DNA of 64,000 nucleotides from Tetracladium setigerum (lineage: Eukaryota > Ascomycota > Leotiomycetes > Helotiales): contig PZJY01000012.1 in assembly GCA_031472005.1 (NCBI GenBank), positions 496,001 to 560,000 on the forward strand, written 5' to 3'. This document shows, one piece after another, positions 22,275-35,300 of the stretch (the stretch's first letter is position 1; each line of letters opens with the position of its first letter). The notes under the pieces are model-generated. The model ran no database searches, was not told the DNA's origin, and saw nothing but the letters and a program-made list of their open reading frames with translations. The position numbers and the translations under genes were made by a program.

Positions 22275-23298
22275 TCTCAAAAAGCGTATCCGAATCTCAG
22301 ATTAACGGATGGCCATTCTTTCTGATAGGTGCTGGCGTTTATGACGGATGACACCTGGACACGACTTGACGATTTCATACTTTCGCAACACTTCTTGTAT
22401 CCATTTTTACATTTGTCGGCTCATCTCTGGTTCCGTCTGGCTGGTTGATTGATAGTCAAATACAGCCTAGCATTGCTTCTTACCAATCCATTTCCTTCTC
22501 CTCTTCTTGAGCTCAGTATAAAGACTGAATGGGTGGTTCTTCTCGACGAGGGATGAATCCTAGATAGATATCTTGGAAGCATCTCCTTTCCTGGCGCGTG
22601 CGAGATTGCATCATGTGGAAAGACTAGCTAGCAAATACAACGAAATTCAATGATGTTGATGAAATCCAAGTGAGGTTTGTGTGGTTTGTCTAGAGTTAAA
22701 GCTGGTATATGTTCAAAAAGTCTTGAGATGTTTAGGAGCATGGATATTCTGCTAAGGACGGCAAGAGGAGGCTCAAGACCGAAAGCTTGAATCGTAGAGT
22801 CGTCCAATCATTAGCGTTCAGGCAATCACAAAGGGCTTGGACGAGCTAAGGTACTCTCGAGCTCGAGACTGTGTAGCGATGTACAGCTTAACAAAAAGAA
22901 AAGCTGCAGATGCAGTACCTCGTAGGTATACGTTGGTGTAAAGAGCACCTCGAGCACTTTGTCTAAATTTGAAATAAACGTAGCATTACAAAGCTTGATC
23001 ATCGATGAGGTAGCGTCGGATTAAAACCGAGTTACGAGTATTCACTGTAATGCATGCGGCAGTGGTGGAGCTGCACCCCAACTTTGCTTTGTCATGGTGT
23101 TCGGAGCCTGGAGTTAAGAAATTCTGACTTCGACGATCAAAGCATCATCCCTTCTTGTCACCACGACCTGGAACGATCAATTTCAACGCAATTCGAATGG
23201 TCTAAACATTCTTACCGACAGTCCCGCCTGATCTACAGCTTCATCTCCGGAGCAATTGCGACATACCTGGAATAGATAGAGGGCACTGTCCCGCCAAA
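22275..23298. other. Intergenic, CBF1 3' end and transporter promoter
   Basis: About 1 kb, expected to hold the 3' untranslated region of CBF1 and the promoter of the transporter. I see no gene, strong repeat or clear operator. Confidence 0.55.
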
Positions 23299-26200
23299 AT
23301 GTCCATCGAGCGTTTGACATCATCGCAGAGCGTTCTCCGAGCTTCCACGGGCTCTTTCTCTGGCTTCCGATCGCAAATTCAGGAGCTTGGGAGCGGATAT
23401 TTGACTGCGGAGAAGAATAGAAAGCATGCTTTTTGCGGAAATGCTGAGGGTTGGGGACCGCTAAGTCCGCATCGTTACGACTTCACGCCATGCTTTATGG
23501 ACGTATGGGTCGCCACCATCGCAGTTTATGGGATTTTATTCGGAGCTGTGGCTGTCTGGTGGTTAGTCAAGAGGAAAAATAAGGCAGAAGTCTCCAAAGA
23601 CTGGCACTTCTGGACAAAACAGGTGAGTTCGAGGAGTTGTGATCAGTCATTTTGGCAGATTGCGGGGAGCTCTGCTGACGCAGAGGTAACAGGCTCTCAT
23701 CATTGCCATTGCAATTTCGGTCGTCTTCCAACTCATCCTCCAAATCTTCAATTACCCTGATGTATGGGCTGGCGACTTCCGATTCTGGACCAGCTTCCTT
23801 ACAATTGCTTCGCTGGGTGTTATCTTCTCTATTCAATGGCTGGAACATACTCGACTGCGGAACCCAAATGGAGTGGTATTATTTTACTGGCTCTTTCTCA
23901 CCATCGCCTACACCGTGAAGCTTCGATCCTTGATCTCCCAACAGATCTACCGTGAACATCTCCTATACTTCGTTGCATATTGTGTTGGATTTGGGCTTTC
24001 TATCTTGGAGTTCGCTTTGGAGTGGTTGGTGCAAAAGAAGACAAGCGCATATTCTGCTCTCGAGGACGAGGAAGAATGTCCAATTGAGTATGCTACGGTC
24101 TTCTCGATCCTCACATTCAGCTGGATGACCCCCATGATGCAATATGGTTACAAAAAGTTTTTGACCGAGGACGACCTCTGGAATCTGGCAAAGAGAGATA
24201 CAACCAAAGCCACCTCGGACGCCTTCCAGGAAGCATGGGAAATTGAGCTGGAGAACAAGAAGAACCCTTCCCTCTGGATGGCCATTTTCCGAGCTTTTAA
24301 TGGGCCTTACATCCGTGGTTCCCTATTCAAAGTCGTCTCTGACACGCTCAATTTCGTACAACCACAGTTGTTGAGGCTTCTGATTCAATTCGTCGGTTCA
24401 TACCAAAAAGATTCTCCTATTGAGCCACAACCTGTAGTGCGCGGAGTAGCTATCGCCTTGGGCATGTTCGCCGTCTCTATTGGACAGACCATGGCATTAC
24501 ATCAATATTTCCAAAGAGCCTTTGAGACTGGAATGCGCATCAAGTCCTCTTTGACTGCAGCTATCTACTCAAAGTCCTTGAAGCTATCAAACGAAGGACG
24601 AGCATCAAAGTCTACTGGAGATATTGTCAACTACATGGCAGTAGATACCCAACGTCTACAAGATCTTACCCAATATGGCCAACAACTTTGGTCAGCTCCA
24701 TATCAGATCGTGCTGTGTATGTTCTCGCTGTATCAACTCGTTGGTCTCTCGTTTCTTGCAGGTGTTGCCGTTATGATTTTGATGATTCCTGTCAATGGAC
24801 TCGTTGCTCGTCTCATGAAGAGACTCCAGAAAGAGCAAATGAAGAACAAGGTAGATTCTGCGTGGGCCGACTCAGTTGCAACTTTTACTGATGACGATAT
24901 AGGATTCGAGAACCCGCTTAATATCCGAAATCATCAACAACATGAAGAGTATCAAGCTATACGCTTGGGGTAGTGCGTTCATGCAGAAGCTCAACTTTGT
25001 GAGAAATGACCAGGAATTGAAGACACTTCGAAAAATTGGAGCTGCCCAGTGAGTGATGCTCGCGATTTTGTCATCTCTCGAATTTTGCGCATGTTCTCTC
25101 GCTGACTATTAGTTCTCTTTAGGGCCGTTGCAAATTTCACTTGGTCCAGTACACCTTTCCTGGTGTCTTGCTCAACCTTTACAGTTTTTGTACTGACGAA
25201 GAAGGAGCCGCTGACAACTGAAATCGTTTTCCCTGCTCTGACATTGTTCAATCTCTTGACCTTCCCATTGGCTATCCTGCCAATGGTCATTACAGCTATT
25301 ATCGAAGCTTCCGTAGCTGTTGGTAGATTGACATCTTTCTTCACTGCTGAAGAGCTCCAGGCAGATGCGATCATTCTCAAGGGTTCTGTAAGTACTTAAG
25401 GTTCATTTGTATTTCGATGCAATGCTGACCAATTTTAGGTTGAGGAGCAAGGCGAGGAATCTTTGAAGGTATTGGACGGAACTTTCACCTGGGACAGATA
25501 CTCCGATAAGAATGCCTTGGACGACATCAACTTCACTGCTTCGAAGGGAGAGCTGACCTGCGTTGTTGGACGTGTTGGCGCAGGAAAATCTTCCTTCCTT
25601 CAATCATTACTTGGAGATCTTTGGAAGGTCAAGGGCGAAGTTACCGTTCATGGCTCAACGGCTTACGTTGCCCAACAAGCCTGGATCATGAACGCGAGTG
25701 TCAAGGACAACATTACTTTCGGACATCGCTACGATCCCGAGTTCTATGAAAAGACCGTGCAAGCTTGTGCCTTGACCGAGGATTTCGCCCAGCTGCCCGA
25801 TGGAGATGAGACCGAGGTGGGGGAGCGTGGAATATCGTTGAGTGGTGGGCAAAAGGCACGTTTGACACTGGCAAGAGCAGTCTACGCCAGAGCAGACATC
25901 TACCTTTTGGACGACTGTCTTTCTGCTGTTGACCAACATGTTGGAAGGCATCTTATCAATGAGGTTCTTGGACCAAACGGATTGTTGAGCGGCAAGACCA
26001 GAATCTTAGCTACAAACTCTATTCCAGTTCTCATGGAGGCCGACTTCATATGTCTTCTACGAGAGGGAAGAATCATTGAGCGCGGGACGTACAATCAGGC
26101 CATGGCAATGAGAGGTGAAATTGCAAATCTCATCAAGACTGCAAGCAACCAGGATCACACAGCATCGCCCACCGACAGCTCTGCAAGTGAAACTTCCACT

Positions 26201-29200
26201 ATCATAGAACCCGATCGTGCTGGTGAAGACTTAGACAAGGATGAGATGGAAGAAGCGCAAGAACACCTCACCCAGCTCCAGCCCATCAAATCGGCCAGCT
26301 CTGGTGTCAAAAAGCGCAAGGGCAGCAACGCAACTTTGAGAAGAGCAAGTGCTGCGAGTTTCAAGGGGCACAGGATGAAGGTGCAAGACGAAGAAGAACC
26401 CCTGAAGTCAAAGCAGAACAAGGAATTCTCTGAGCAGGGAAAAGTCAAGTGGAATGGTGAGAATCTTGATTCCCCGACCCCTTCTGCATATCTGACATCT
26501 TCTAGTTTATGCCGAATACGCTAAAACCAGTAATATCTTCGCCGTTGCAATGTACGGTCTGACCTTGATTGGGGGGCAGACACTTCAAATTGTAAGGCGT
26601 CATTTAATCGAACCCACGATCTTTAAACTTATCTAGTGGGGAGGCTAATGCGTAATGTAGGCAGGAAGTGTTTGGCTCAAGACGTGGGCAGATAGAAACA
26701 GCAAGACAGGCTTCAACCCAGAAGTCGGCAAGTACATTGGGATCTACTTCGCATTGGGAATCGGGTCAGCCGGCCTTGTGGTGGTCCAGACTCTGATTCT
26801 TTGGATCTTTTGCTCGATCGAAGTGAGTGTTCCCAGTCGGCCGAGGCGTACCAAATACCCTTGAACACGGGGCCTCGCATAACGCGGAAGCAGAAAAGTA
26901 CTAATTGGGTAAACGAAATAGGCATCCAGGAAGCTTCATGAGAGAATGGCATTCTCCATCTTCAGATCTCCGATGAGCTTCTTCGAAACGTAGGTGTTCC
27001 GACCTTTCAGTGGTTGGTAAATGCTCACATTCCAGCAGAACTCCAGCAGGTCGTATTTTGAATAGGTTCTCCAGGTTTGTCATCCCAATTTTTCACATTT
27101 CTTCCCAGGTCGTTGGTAAGACAAGGGGCCCCTTGTGAGTTCAAGGGTATCGATCTCGTGTGGTCGTATCTGGCGCACTTTTGTTTTGACTCAGGGACTA
27201 GCCCAAGTCCGCACACTGGTCTTGTGTGTGAGTCTCGACCCTCATGCTGGTTGAGGCTTTTTTGAGGCCTTTGACTGGTGATTTCTTGAGCCACACCATG
27301 CATGAAGGCCTGTCACACACACATGGCCCTTCGACATGAGTGTGCCGATTTGTCAGGGTTCTGCTGTGCAACCCTGATCTTCCTTCGATCCTTCTTGGCA
27401 ACCGTACTGACAGTTATTCGCACATAGTGATATTTACCGTGTTGATGAGGTAGGCTTCCCTCAACCTATTGTCTGCTAATTGGATTGTTAACAATGTTCA
27501 GGTACTCGCGCGAACCTTCAATGGACTTTTCGTCAATGCAGCCCGTGCGGCATTTACGCTGGTGGTCATTTCAGCAGCAACACCGGCGTTTACTGCCTTG
27601 ATTCTGCCTCTTGCAGGCATATACTACTGGGTGCAGAGATATTATCTCAGAACATCCCGAGAGCTCAAACGTTTGGATAGTGTTAGTCGAAGCCCGATTT
27701 ATGCCCATTTCCAAGAATCCTTGGGGGCATCACAACTATTCGTGCCTATCGACAGCAGCTGCGATTCGCTATGGAGAACGAATGGCGTGTGGATGCAAAT
27801 CTTCGGGCGTATTTCCCCTCTATAAACGCGAATAGGTAGACTCCATTATCCGCAGCTGCACGCTCACCCGTTGCCCACCCGTTGCTAACCCTCCTCACAG
27901 ATGGCTTGCTGTGCGACTAGAGTTCCTGGGCTCCACCATCATTCTGAGTGCCGCTAGCTTCGCTATTATCTCCGTAGCCTCAGGTAGCAATCTAACAGCA
28001 GGTGCCGTTGGTCTGGCAATGTCATATGCGCTTCAGATCACTCAGTCACTCAACTGGATTGTTCGTCAGACGGTTGAAGTTGAGACTAACATCGTTTCGG
28101 TGGAACGTGTCCTTGAATATGCAAGACTACCTAGCGAAGCTCCCGAGGTCATTCATCGTAACAGACCACCAATCAGTTGGCCTGCTGCTGGTGCTGTACA
28201 GTTCAACAACTACAGCACAAGATATCGTGAAGGCCTCGACTTAGTGCTCAAGGGTATCAACCTGGACATCAAACCACATGAAAAGATTGGTGTTGTCGGA
28301 AGGACAGGAGCCGGGAAGTCGTCCCTCACTCTTGCACTCTTCCGAATAATTGAACCAAGCGAGGGTAACATAAGCATTGATGCATTAAATACATCAACAA
28401 TTGGCCTGTTGGATTTGAGGCGGCGACTAGCGATTATCCCACAAGATGCGGCTCTTTTCGAAGGCACAATTAGGGACAATCTGGACCCAGGACATGTTCA
28501 CGACGATACGGAGCTGTGGAGTGTTCTCGGTATGTATTCTTCTTCGGATTTATTGCTTGGATATTCGTGCCACCTGAGTGGTCACATCAGCAAAGCAGCG
28601 TGTTATACAGAACCGACATCGCTAACGAATCATGCTTTAGAACACGCCAGACTCAAGGACCATGTAACTACAATGAATGGTGGTTTGGAAGCTAAAATTC
28701 ATGAAGGGTTCGTTTTTACCCCTCCTTCTCTCTGCCACATGCACATGCCTGTTACCTTGTCATCCCTCCCACCAAAACACGTTTCTCAACGTCTAGCTCT
28801 GCTGGAGTGGCTCACATGGGGTTTTCATTCCACTGTCCCAATCCCAGCAGTCCACCCCAGCATCTTGTTCATTGGAACGCACATTTTGCTATTCCCTTTC
28901 ACCGCTTTTATTTCACCGCCATTATTGTAACGCTGTTGTTGCAACGCTTTTATTTTCACCGCTACTGTCGTTCACCGCTTACTAACACCCACATCTTGCG
29001 TAGTGGCTCAAATCTCTCCCAAGGTCAACGACAACTCGTCTCACTTGCACGCGCTCTCCTCGCGCCCTCTAACATCCTTGTGCTTGACGAAGCCACCGCC
29101 GCCGTGGACGTCGAGACCGATGCGCTTCTTCAAACAACCCTGCGATCGCCGCTATTCTCAAAACGCACCATCATCACCATTGCCCACAGAATCAACACGA

Positions 29201-29337
29201 TTCTAGACTCCGATAGAATTGTGGTCCTCGAGCAAGGCAAGGTCATGGAGTTTGATACGCCGAGGAACTTGATGGATAAGCAGGGCCTATTTTCAAAACT
29301 GGTGAAGGAAGCCGGGTTGGTGGACAGTGTCAAATAG
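23299..29337 (+). CDS. YCF1: ABCC vacuolar transporter, Ycf1-like, 14 exons, one frame break at 27723-27727
   Basis: Ycf1-type pumps use ATP to move glutathione conjugates and metal-glutathione complexes into the vacuole. Exons: 23299-23622, 23693-24850, 24903-25048, 25123-25387, 25439-26456, 26506-26591, 26661-26822, 26922-26989, 27039-27074, 27428-27449, 27502-27835, 27901-28529, 28641-28707 and 29004-29337. All phases agree (about 1549 aa) if one G is added to the GGGGG run at 27723-27727; this restores LGGITTIRAYRQQ. The N-terminal TMD0 begins after EGWGPLSPHRYDFTPCF, which is typical. NBD1 has GRVGAGKSS (about 675), LSGGQKARL and IYLLDDCLSAVD. A charged linker with RRAS resembles the Ycf1 regulatory region. 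NBD2 has GRTGAGKSS, LSQGQRQLV and ILVLDEATAAVD. Exons of 68, 36 and 22 nt flank introns of 353 and, later, 296 nt. Vacuolar location and substrate are from the family. Confidence 0.9.
27075..27427 (+). other. Long structured intron of the YCF1-like gene
   Basis: At 353 nt it is several times longer than most introns here, and it separates exons of 36 and 22 nt. It holds a perfect 16-base palindrome (ACAAGGGGCCCCTTGT, 27121-27136) and a hairpin with an 8-bp stem (27353-27360 with 27370-27377). I looked for C/D snoRNA boxes inside and found none. Flanking exon phases agree without it. Confidence 0.65.
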
Positions 29338-32300
29338 ATAAGGTACTTTTCCTAGGATTGAATATGATACAATAATGGGAGTGGATGGGGTAAGCGGGGT
29401 GACGATTTGTCCCCTGCGGTCATTTATTGTGGAGAAAATGTATGAAATGGACAAGAGAGGAGAGAGGAGGATGTACTTCGTCAAAATTCGCAATCCAATT
29501 GATTTATTCCCCCACACAAAATCTTCAAGCTTGCGTGAGTATACAATACAAAACCTCAGAATTTGTCAAGAAACACTTAGAAAATTCTACCCTTGACCAA
29601 CGTAGATCATTTACAAACAATCTCGAAATGGATTTCAAGTAGTCATATCTCATCCTCATAACAAAATCCTTGATACAGTAAAAAAAACATTCAATCTTTC
29701 AGTTCCGTCCACCCACCCTTGAAAATCAACGAGGAAGGGGAGAAAGGAGAAGGGGTGTCGGCTTCCCCTCCGGCAGCCCATGCGGCACAAAGATATCGAT
29801 GTCTGCCCCAAATCAACGATGGCATTCTCTTCATTTCCCATCTGCCATCCTACAGTACCCCCATTTTTCTTAATCCCTACAACAAACAAAAGTTTTTCCC
29901 GCTTATTTCCAAGTTTTTTTTGAGGGGTTTTTGGTTTTTGGTTTGAGTAATTGATTGGGTGGGGAGGTTGTGGAGATAGTGAGGTTGGGAGATACTGTAT
30001 GGAGATGGCGAGATTGAGAGATACGGAGGAGGTTTAGTATATTGGTTGTATATGTGATTGGATTGGAGGTACTGTGATTGTGACCAGGTGAGAAGGAGGA
30101 TACTGAAGAGGAGGAGGAGAGGAGGAGAAGGTTTGGTGGTTGATAAGTGGTGGAGAAAGAGAGAGATATCACTAATCATGGAAGAATTGCTTGTAAGCTG
30201 AAGCAAGGAATATGCAGTTTTCCAATTCCTGCAATCAAAGATCGGTCGGTCAGATTATGTACATAAATTATCATACGTGTACAGTACAGTACTTTTAGTA
30301 AGGTATACTCGGACTTGAGGCTTTCCAAACAGAAATTGGAAGTGAACGTATATACTCACAAGTTCACAACTGCACCGCACATAACTGAACAGGAAGTCCA
30401 AAGGCATAGTACAACTGTTTTACATCAATGTAATCTCCGCGAGCACCTTACTTTCTTTCTGGTGCTTATGACTGGTGAAAACTCAAGATCTAGATTTTCC
30501 AAAAGGAGGGAGGTGTGTGTTCAGGTTTGGGGTTGTGTTGTGTTGGGTTGGGTTGGGCTTGCAAACTTCGATTTTCTTCAGCGGAAACTAAATGCAGAAT
30601 GAGGCTACAGTGCAGTATCTACCTACTCAGCAGGTAAGTAAGTACACTTGCTTGGTATTATGCACACATGCTATGGGCATGTGTGTATGTAGTCGGTGGT
30701 CGTAAGTCTTGGTGTCAAAGATCCGGAGATGCACTTTCTACCAGTTAGATCATTCAACCACATGCAGTAAGACACCAACAACCCTATTTCCATTTCATTT
30801 CCATATTGAAACGTGACACTTTGACACTTTTGACAAAACACTTGCATAACACATAAGGAAAAAAGTGTCCATGTGTGACTTTTCCCCCCTTCCCCTCTTC
30901 CCTCCTTGTTCTCTCCATTTTGGGAGATATGTGTGATATGATGATGCAGTGGCGTACCCCATACAGCTTTCATCTATTGGCATCTACAACTAATGAATCG
31001 GGGTTTTCAGCTGTGAGTGCGAAGTGCGAAGGTGTGTGAGGGCTTGAATCGGGATACTGTAGCTGGAGCGGCGAAGCCCTAGGCTAGATTGGAATGAAAC
31101 TAGAGTGGGAGAGAGAGCTGGAACTCGAGAGAGGAGCTGGGTCTGAATGAGGGGAAAGGCGCACGCAAAGCAAACAAAGTCAAGCTAGGAAGGGTGGAAT
31201 GATTCCGTAGGGACGAACTACTGTTTGAAGGAGTGAGTGAGGCTGCTGCTGTGTTATGTGCTGTACTTTTCCGCATGTAGGAGGCCGGAGATAGTATAGA
31301 TGAATAAATGAATGGTTGATTTATGGATGGTTGGAGAGGAATGCATGATCGGAAGGTACGGATGCAAGAAGGGTCTCACTCACTCACCCTGTGATTCTTT
31401 CCTTTTTTTCTCTCCCTAGTTTTGATGCTGGTTGAATATCGGATGATGGATGGTGATGAGGATTGGAATGGAAATGCATGCACAATCGTACGTACAGTAC
31501 TGCATTGTACTGCATTGAAAATTTGGGATACAGAGATCAAAATGGATAGTTCTAGAATCGCTGCGATTCATGGATCGCAGACTAGTAAATTTGAGTATAG
31601 TATCTGTTGTATGTGCTGTAAATTGGACGGCTTTCACGACGTTACGCAGCGGTGATACTTGGTGATGCTTGATGTGAACTTCAATAACCCCAGTTCAAGT
31701 CAGCAGTCAGCGGAAAATAAAATAAATCACGATTATTGGGTTTGTGTGTACACTGCTTGCTGTGTGGAGGGGAGAGAGCGCTGCTTTGACTCTTTTTTTT
31801 CTCGCTTTTAGAGATGGTGGTAGTAGTGGTATATTTGGGGTATATACGGGGTAGTTATGTGTGGATATGTAGGAGTTTTATATGTTAGGATGGTTATGTA
31901 CCTGGCTGGGAGGTAAGGTCGGTACGCATGTATGTACAGTATGTGTTGGGATAAACAACATGGCTTACAATATGGTTGGTTGTGTGAGAGGAATTTAGAA
32001 ATAAAAATGTCCGATATGCCTGCTACGATTTGGAGTATTGAATTGTTCATGTATATACATGGAAGCCCTACAGAATAACACTGGTGTGTAGTCCAAGTAC
32101 GAATGATACGTGAGGAGGTGTGGATCATGATGAGGTGATATGATGATATTGGTAGGTACATCAGAGTAGGAAAGGTGGTAACGAAGGCCAGAAAAACCTT
32201 GTGAATGGTACTCTGTATAGTGCGCATATGCAAAATGAAAATGTGTGATTATTAACAAGGTCCCCCAAAAATAGTTGCAAGTTGAATTATTGAATCGTTA

Positions 32301-35300
32301 ACTCCGGGCTGACACTTCGTACTGAGGACGAATGCTTAGCAAATCCGGTTTTTTGGTTCAAGAATCGGAGATATAATCCGAGGGGGAATTAATAATTAAA
32401 GAGTCAGGATGTGATTGTGATGGGAATGTAGAACACAACATTAACTCGGTGATAACTTTGTGTGTGGCAACTTGCTTTGCCTTGTCTTGCTCATGCTCTG
32501 CTCTGCTCTGATTTTTCTGTGCTGCGTGCTGCGGTCTGCGCGTTGTTGTGAGATCTTACCATACATGGGCTTGCTTTTTGGGCTGAAGATGGGCTTAATA
32601 ATAATGATTGGAGAGGATGGGTATTCCGCACGGAGGTCTGTGAAAGACGGCATTTGGGACCGGACAAATTGAGCATATAGAAGGGAGAAAGGGGAATTGG
32701 GGAAATGTGGAGTGTGGAGGGGTGAATTTGGCGGCTTGCATGCTTGCATACCTACCTACTCCTTGCAACCTCTGTACAGTATGGGGGTGGTGGTTGAAAA
32801 GCTAGCTAGCTACCTAGCTTGAGCTTGGATGTTATAAAACATGATTTTATATACCACTCGGTAACGAACGGGTGTCATGGCTGACTGATGATGGGAATAA
32901 TCGCGGGACGGATGTGTGAAAGGTTACCTCCGGTACGGAGTTCCTAGTGAGAAAGGACGGACGGCAAGCAGGCAAGGGAAGGGAACTCGGGAGGGAGGGC
33001 AAGAGGGCGAAACGGCGGTACGGAACGGCTTTGTACGTGAGACGGGATGGGCATGTGAGGCGGTACGGAGATACTGTACCGACTACGGAATACGGGGAGG
33101 ATGGTACAGTACGTACTGAATTGGTTAGACAAATTGGAGTAGTAGGTTTTGTGTTTTGACATCCATCTTTAAACTGACTGGCTGACATCTTTGACATCGA
33201 AACCAAAAAAAAAAAAAACCCCAAAAAAACCGAAAAGTAAATGCTAAGCATAGTATACGTAACAAATGCTTGGTGATGTGCAATGTTCTACTCAACGGAA
33301 AATAAAAATGCATCAAGGAGGGGGAAGGGGGGTTATTGAAAACCATCACCGGCCCAGCAGATCAAGTAATATCTTGCTGGTAGAGTAGCATCGCGACGAT
33401 GTCTGTCCTGTCGGCAAGTGACGCGCGACCCGAGAAACTCTTGATATTTCGGCAATTCTTTGATAATTTTGAGGAAGGGAGGCGCGCGGAAACGCACGAC
33501 GGCAGTTACGGATAAAAAAGTCATAACATATGCTGTATACTGTAGGTAGTATTGAAAACCTGAAAGCCGAATACGGAGTATATAAACACTAAATTTGATA
33601 TTGAACTCGTACTGCCCATGCGAGAGTGGCATGAGAAGCCGAGATTTAGTAGGGTTTTCGTTGTACTTCCGTTTTAGGGTAACGAGGTGAGACTTGGAGA
33701 GACAGAGATAGCGTGAGAGGGTGCGTGAGAGAAGGAGTGTGAGAAAGCATCGTAGCGCTTAGTATGACAGTACGTACTACCACACCCCCCTCCAAAAAAT
33801 GTGTGAACTCATGATCATATATGTCTCGGATCGAGATTATTGGCATACGAACTTTTTGGATTCTGAAAGAATGGTTCGAGAGAGGTTGAGAAACAAGCTC
33901 AAAAACTTTTGGTGGGGTTTTCTTGGGAGCTGACGTGCGTGACTCAGGCGTATGTGTAGTAGTGTACATGTACAGTAGTAAGTAGTGGACTTCTAAAGTG
34001 GATGAAGTAAGATATCTAGATGGAGAAAGCAAAGATCGATCGAGTCTCCTTTGGGCGAAAAGAAAACATAGAAAAGTGTTATTTGGTGGCGAAGGCGTTT
34101 AGTGAACCTAAAAAAGGACTCTAATGCATGAGAATGAGGGGTCTTGAGGGACGACTGGAACCCAAGTAAGGGAGGGACTAAAAGTAGTTCATGAAAATAG
34201 AATTAAGCAACTCTTTTTGTGGCTTGATGGAGGGGGAACGGTTTGTATCTTTCTCTTGCAGCTTTGACGGCTGTCAATTGAGAACAAAGTCTTACCCGTC
34301 AAAACTTGAAAGCGGTTGTACGAAATATAGTACACTGAGGTTTTTCACCCTCCCCCACAAGATATTGTACTGTACACTCGGTACCTTGTCACAAGGTATC
34401 ACAAAAAACACCGACGCCGAAAATGAGACAGAATCGGCGATCATCGCTACCGAGTAAGAAATTCTGCAGGCCATAATGGACCGAGTGCAGCATGTGCGTC
34501 AAAAAAACAAATGTTTGGAGGGAGATCAGTCGTCGTCAGTGTTCACGCGTTTCTTATTAATCTCCATCGATCAGGATGTTCATTTTTGACTCAGATCTTT
34601 TTCAATGATGGGAGAGGGCGGCGGCGCTTATCCCGAATCTTGAAGACCTGCATGGTGGATTTGTGCATGAATTGTTCTTTTTGGTTGAAGAGATTGATTT
34701 CGGAGTTTTGGTTGGAAATACCAGCATAAAATAATCCTCGCTCAAGATCGTGTTTCTGTTGGAGTTGGTGATTGAGTCCCCTTTCCTTGGATGTTATGCA
34801 CTGGGCTCGTTTTGGTTGTTCGGTTTTGGCTGTGAAGAGGGGGTTTGTCAATGGGATTGGACGGATTTCAGGTCAGTTATTACTCGGGTAGCGGTTGATT
34901 GGGTACCGGCGACGAGGGCTTGTACGATATCAAAGTCGTTTTAAGAATTGGTTGGTTGCATCTGTTGGAAATTGTGGTTTGGTGGAGGCAGCTCGATGCT
35001 GATACATTGATACTCTTTGGGAATCTGCACAGGGAAGTGGTTGGTGGATGGTAACATTAAGTTTCTGTGTGCCATTGCAATTGGATGAGATGATGGCAAA
35101 TGGCGGAATATATCGACGGTATGCGGTCGTGGTGTGATGTTTAGGACCGTTTCCTCCGGCGAGCTGATTTCTCTTGGAAATGAACGAACGGCGAAGATCA
35201 GCTGTGCAAAACGCCCAGACGGAGCTTTGACACCGGCTGATAAAGGTTTGGTGGTTGATTGGATGAGTTTTGGATATGATGAGGATGGACTTGGATCTCT

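Noticed and set aside
27075..27427. snoRNA inside the long YCF1 intron
   Set aside because: No RTGATGA C box with paired CTGA D box and no H/ACA layout were found.
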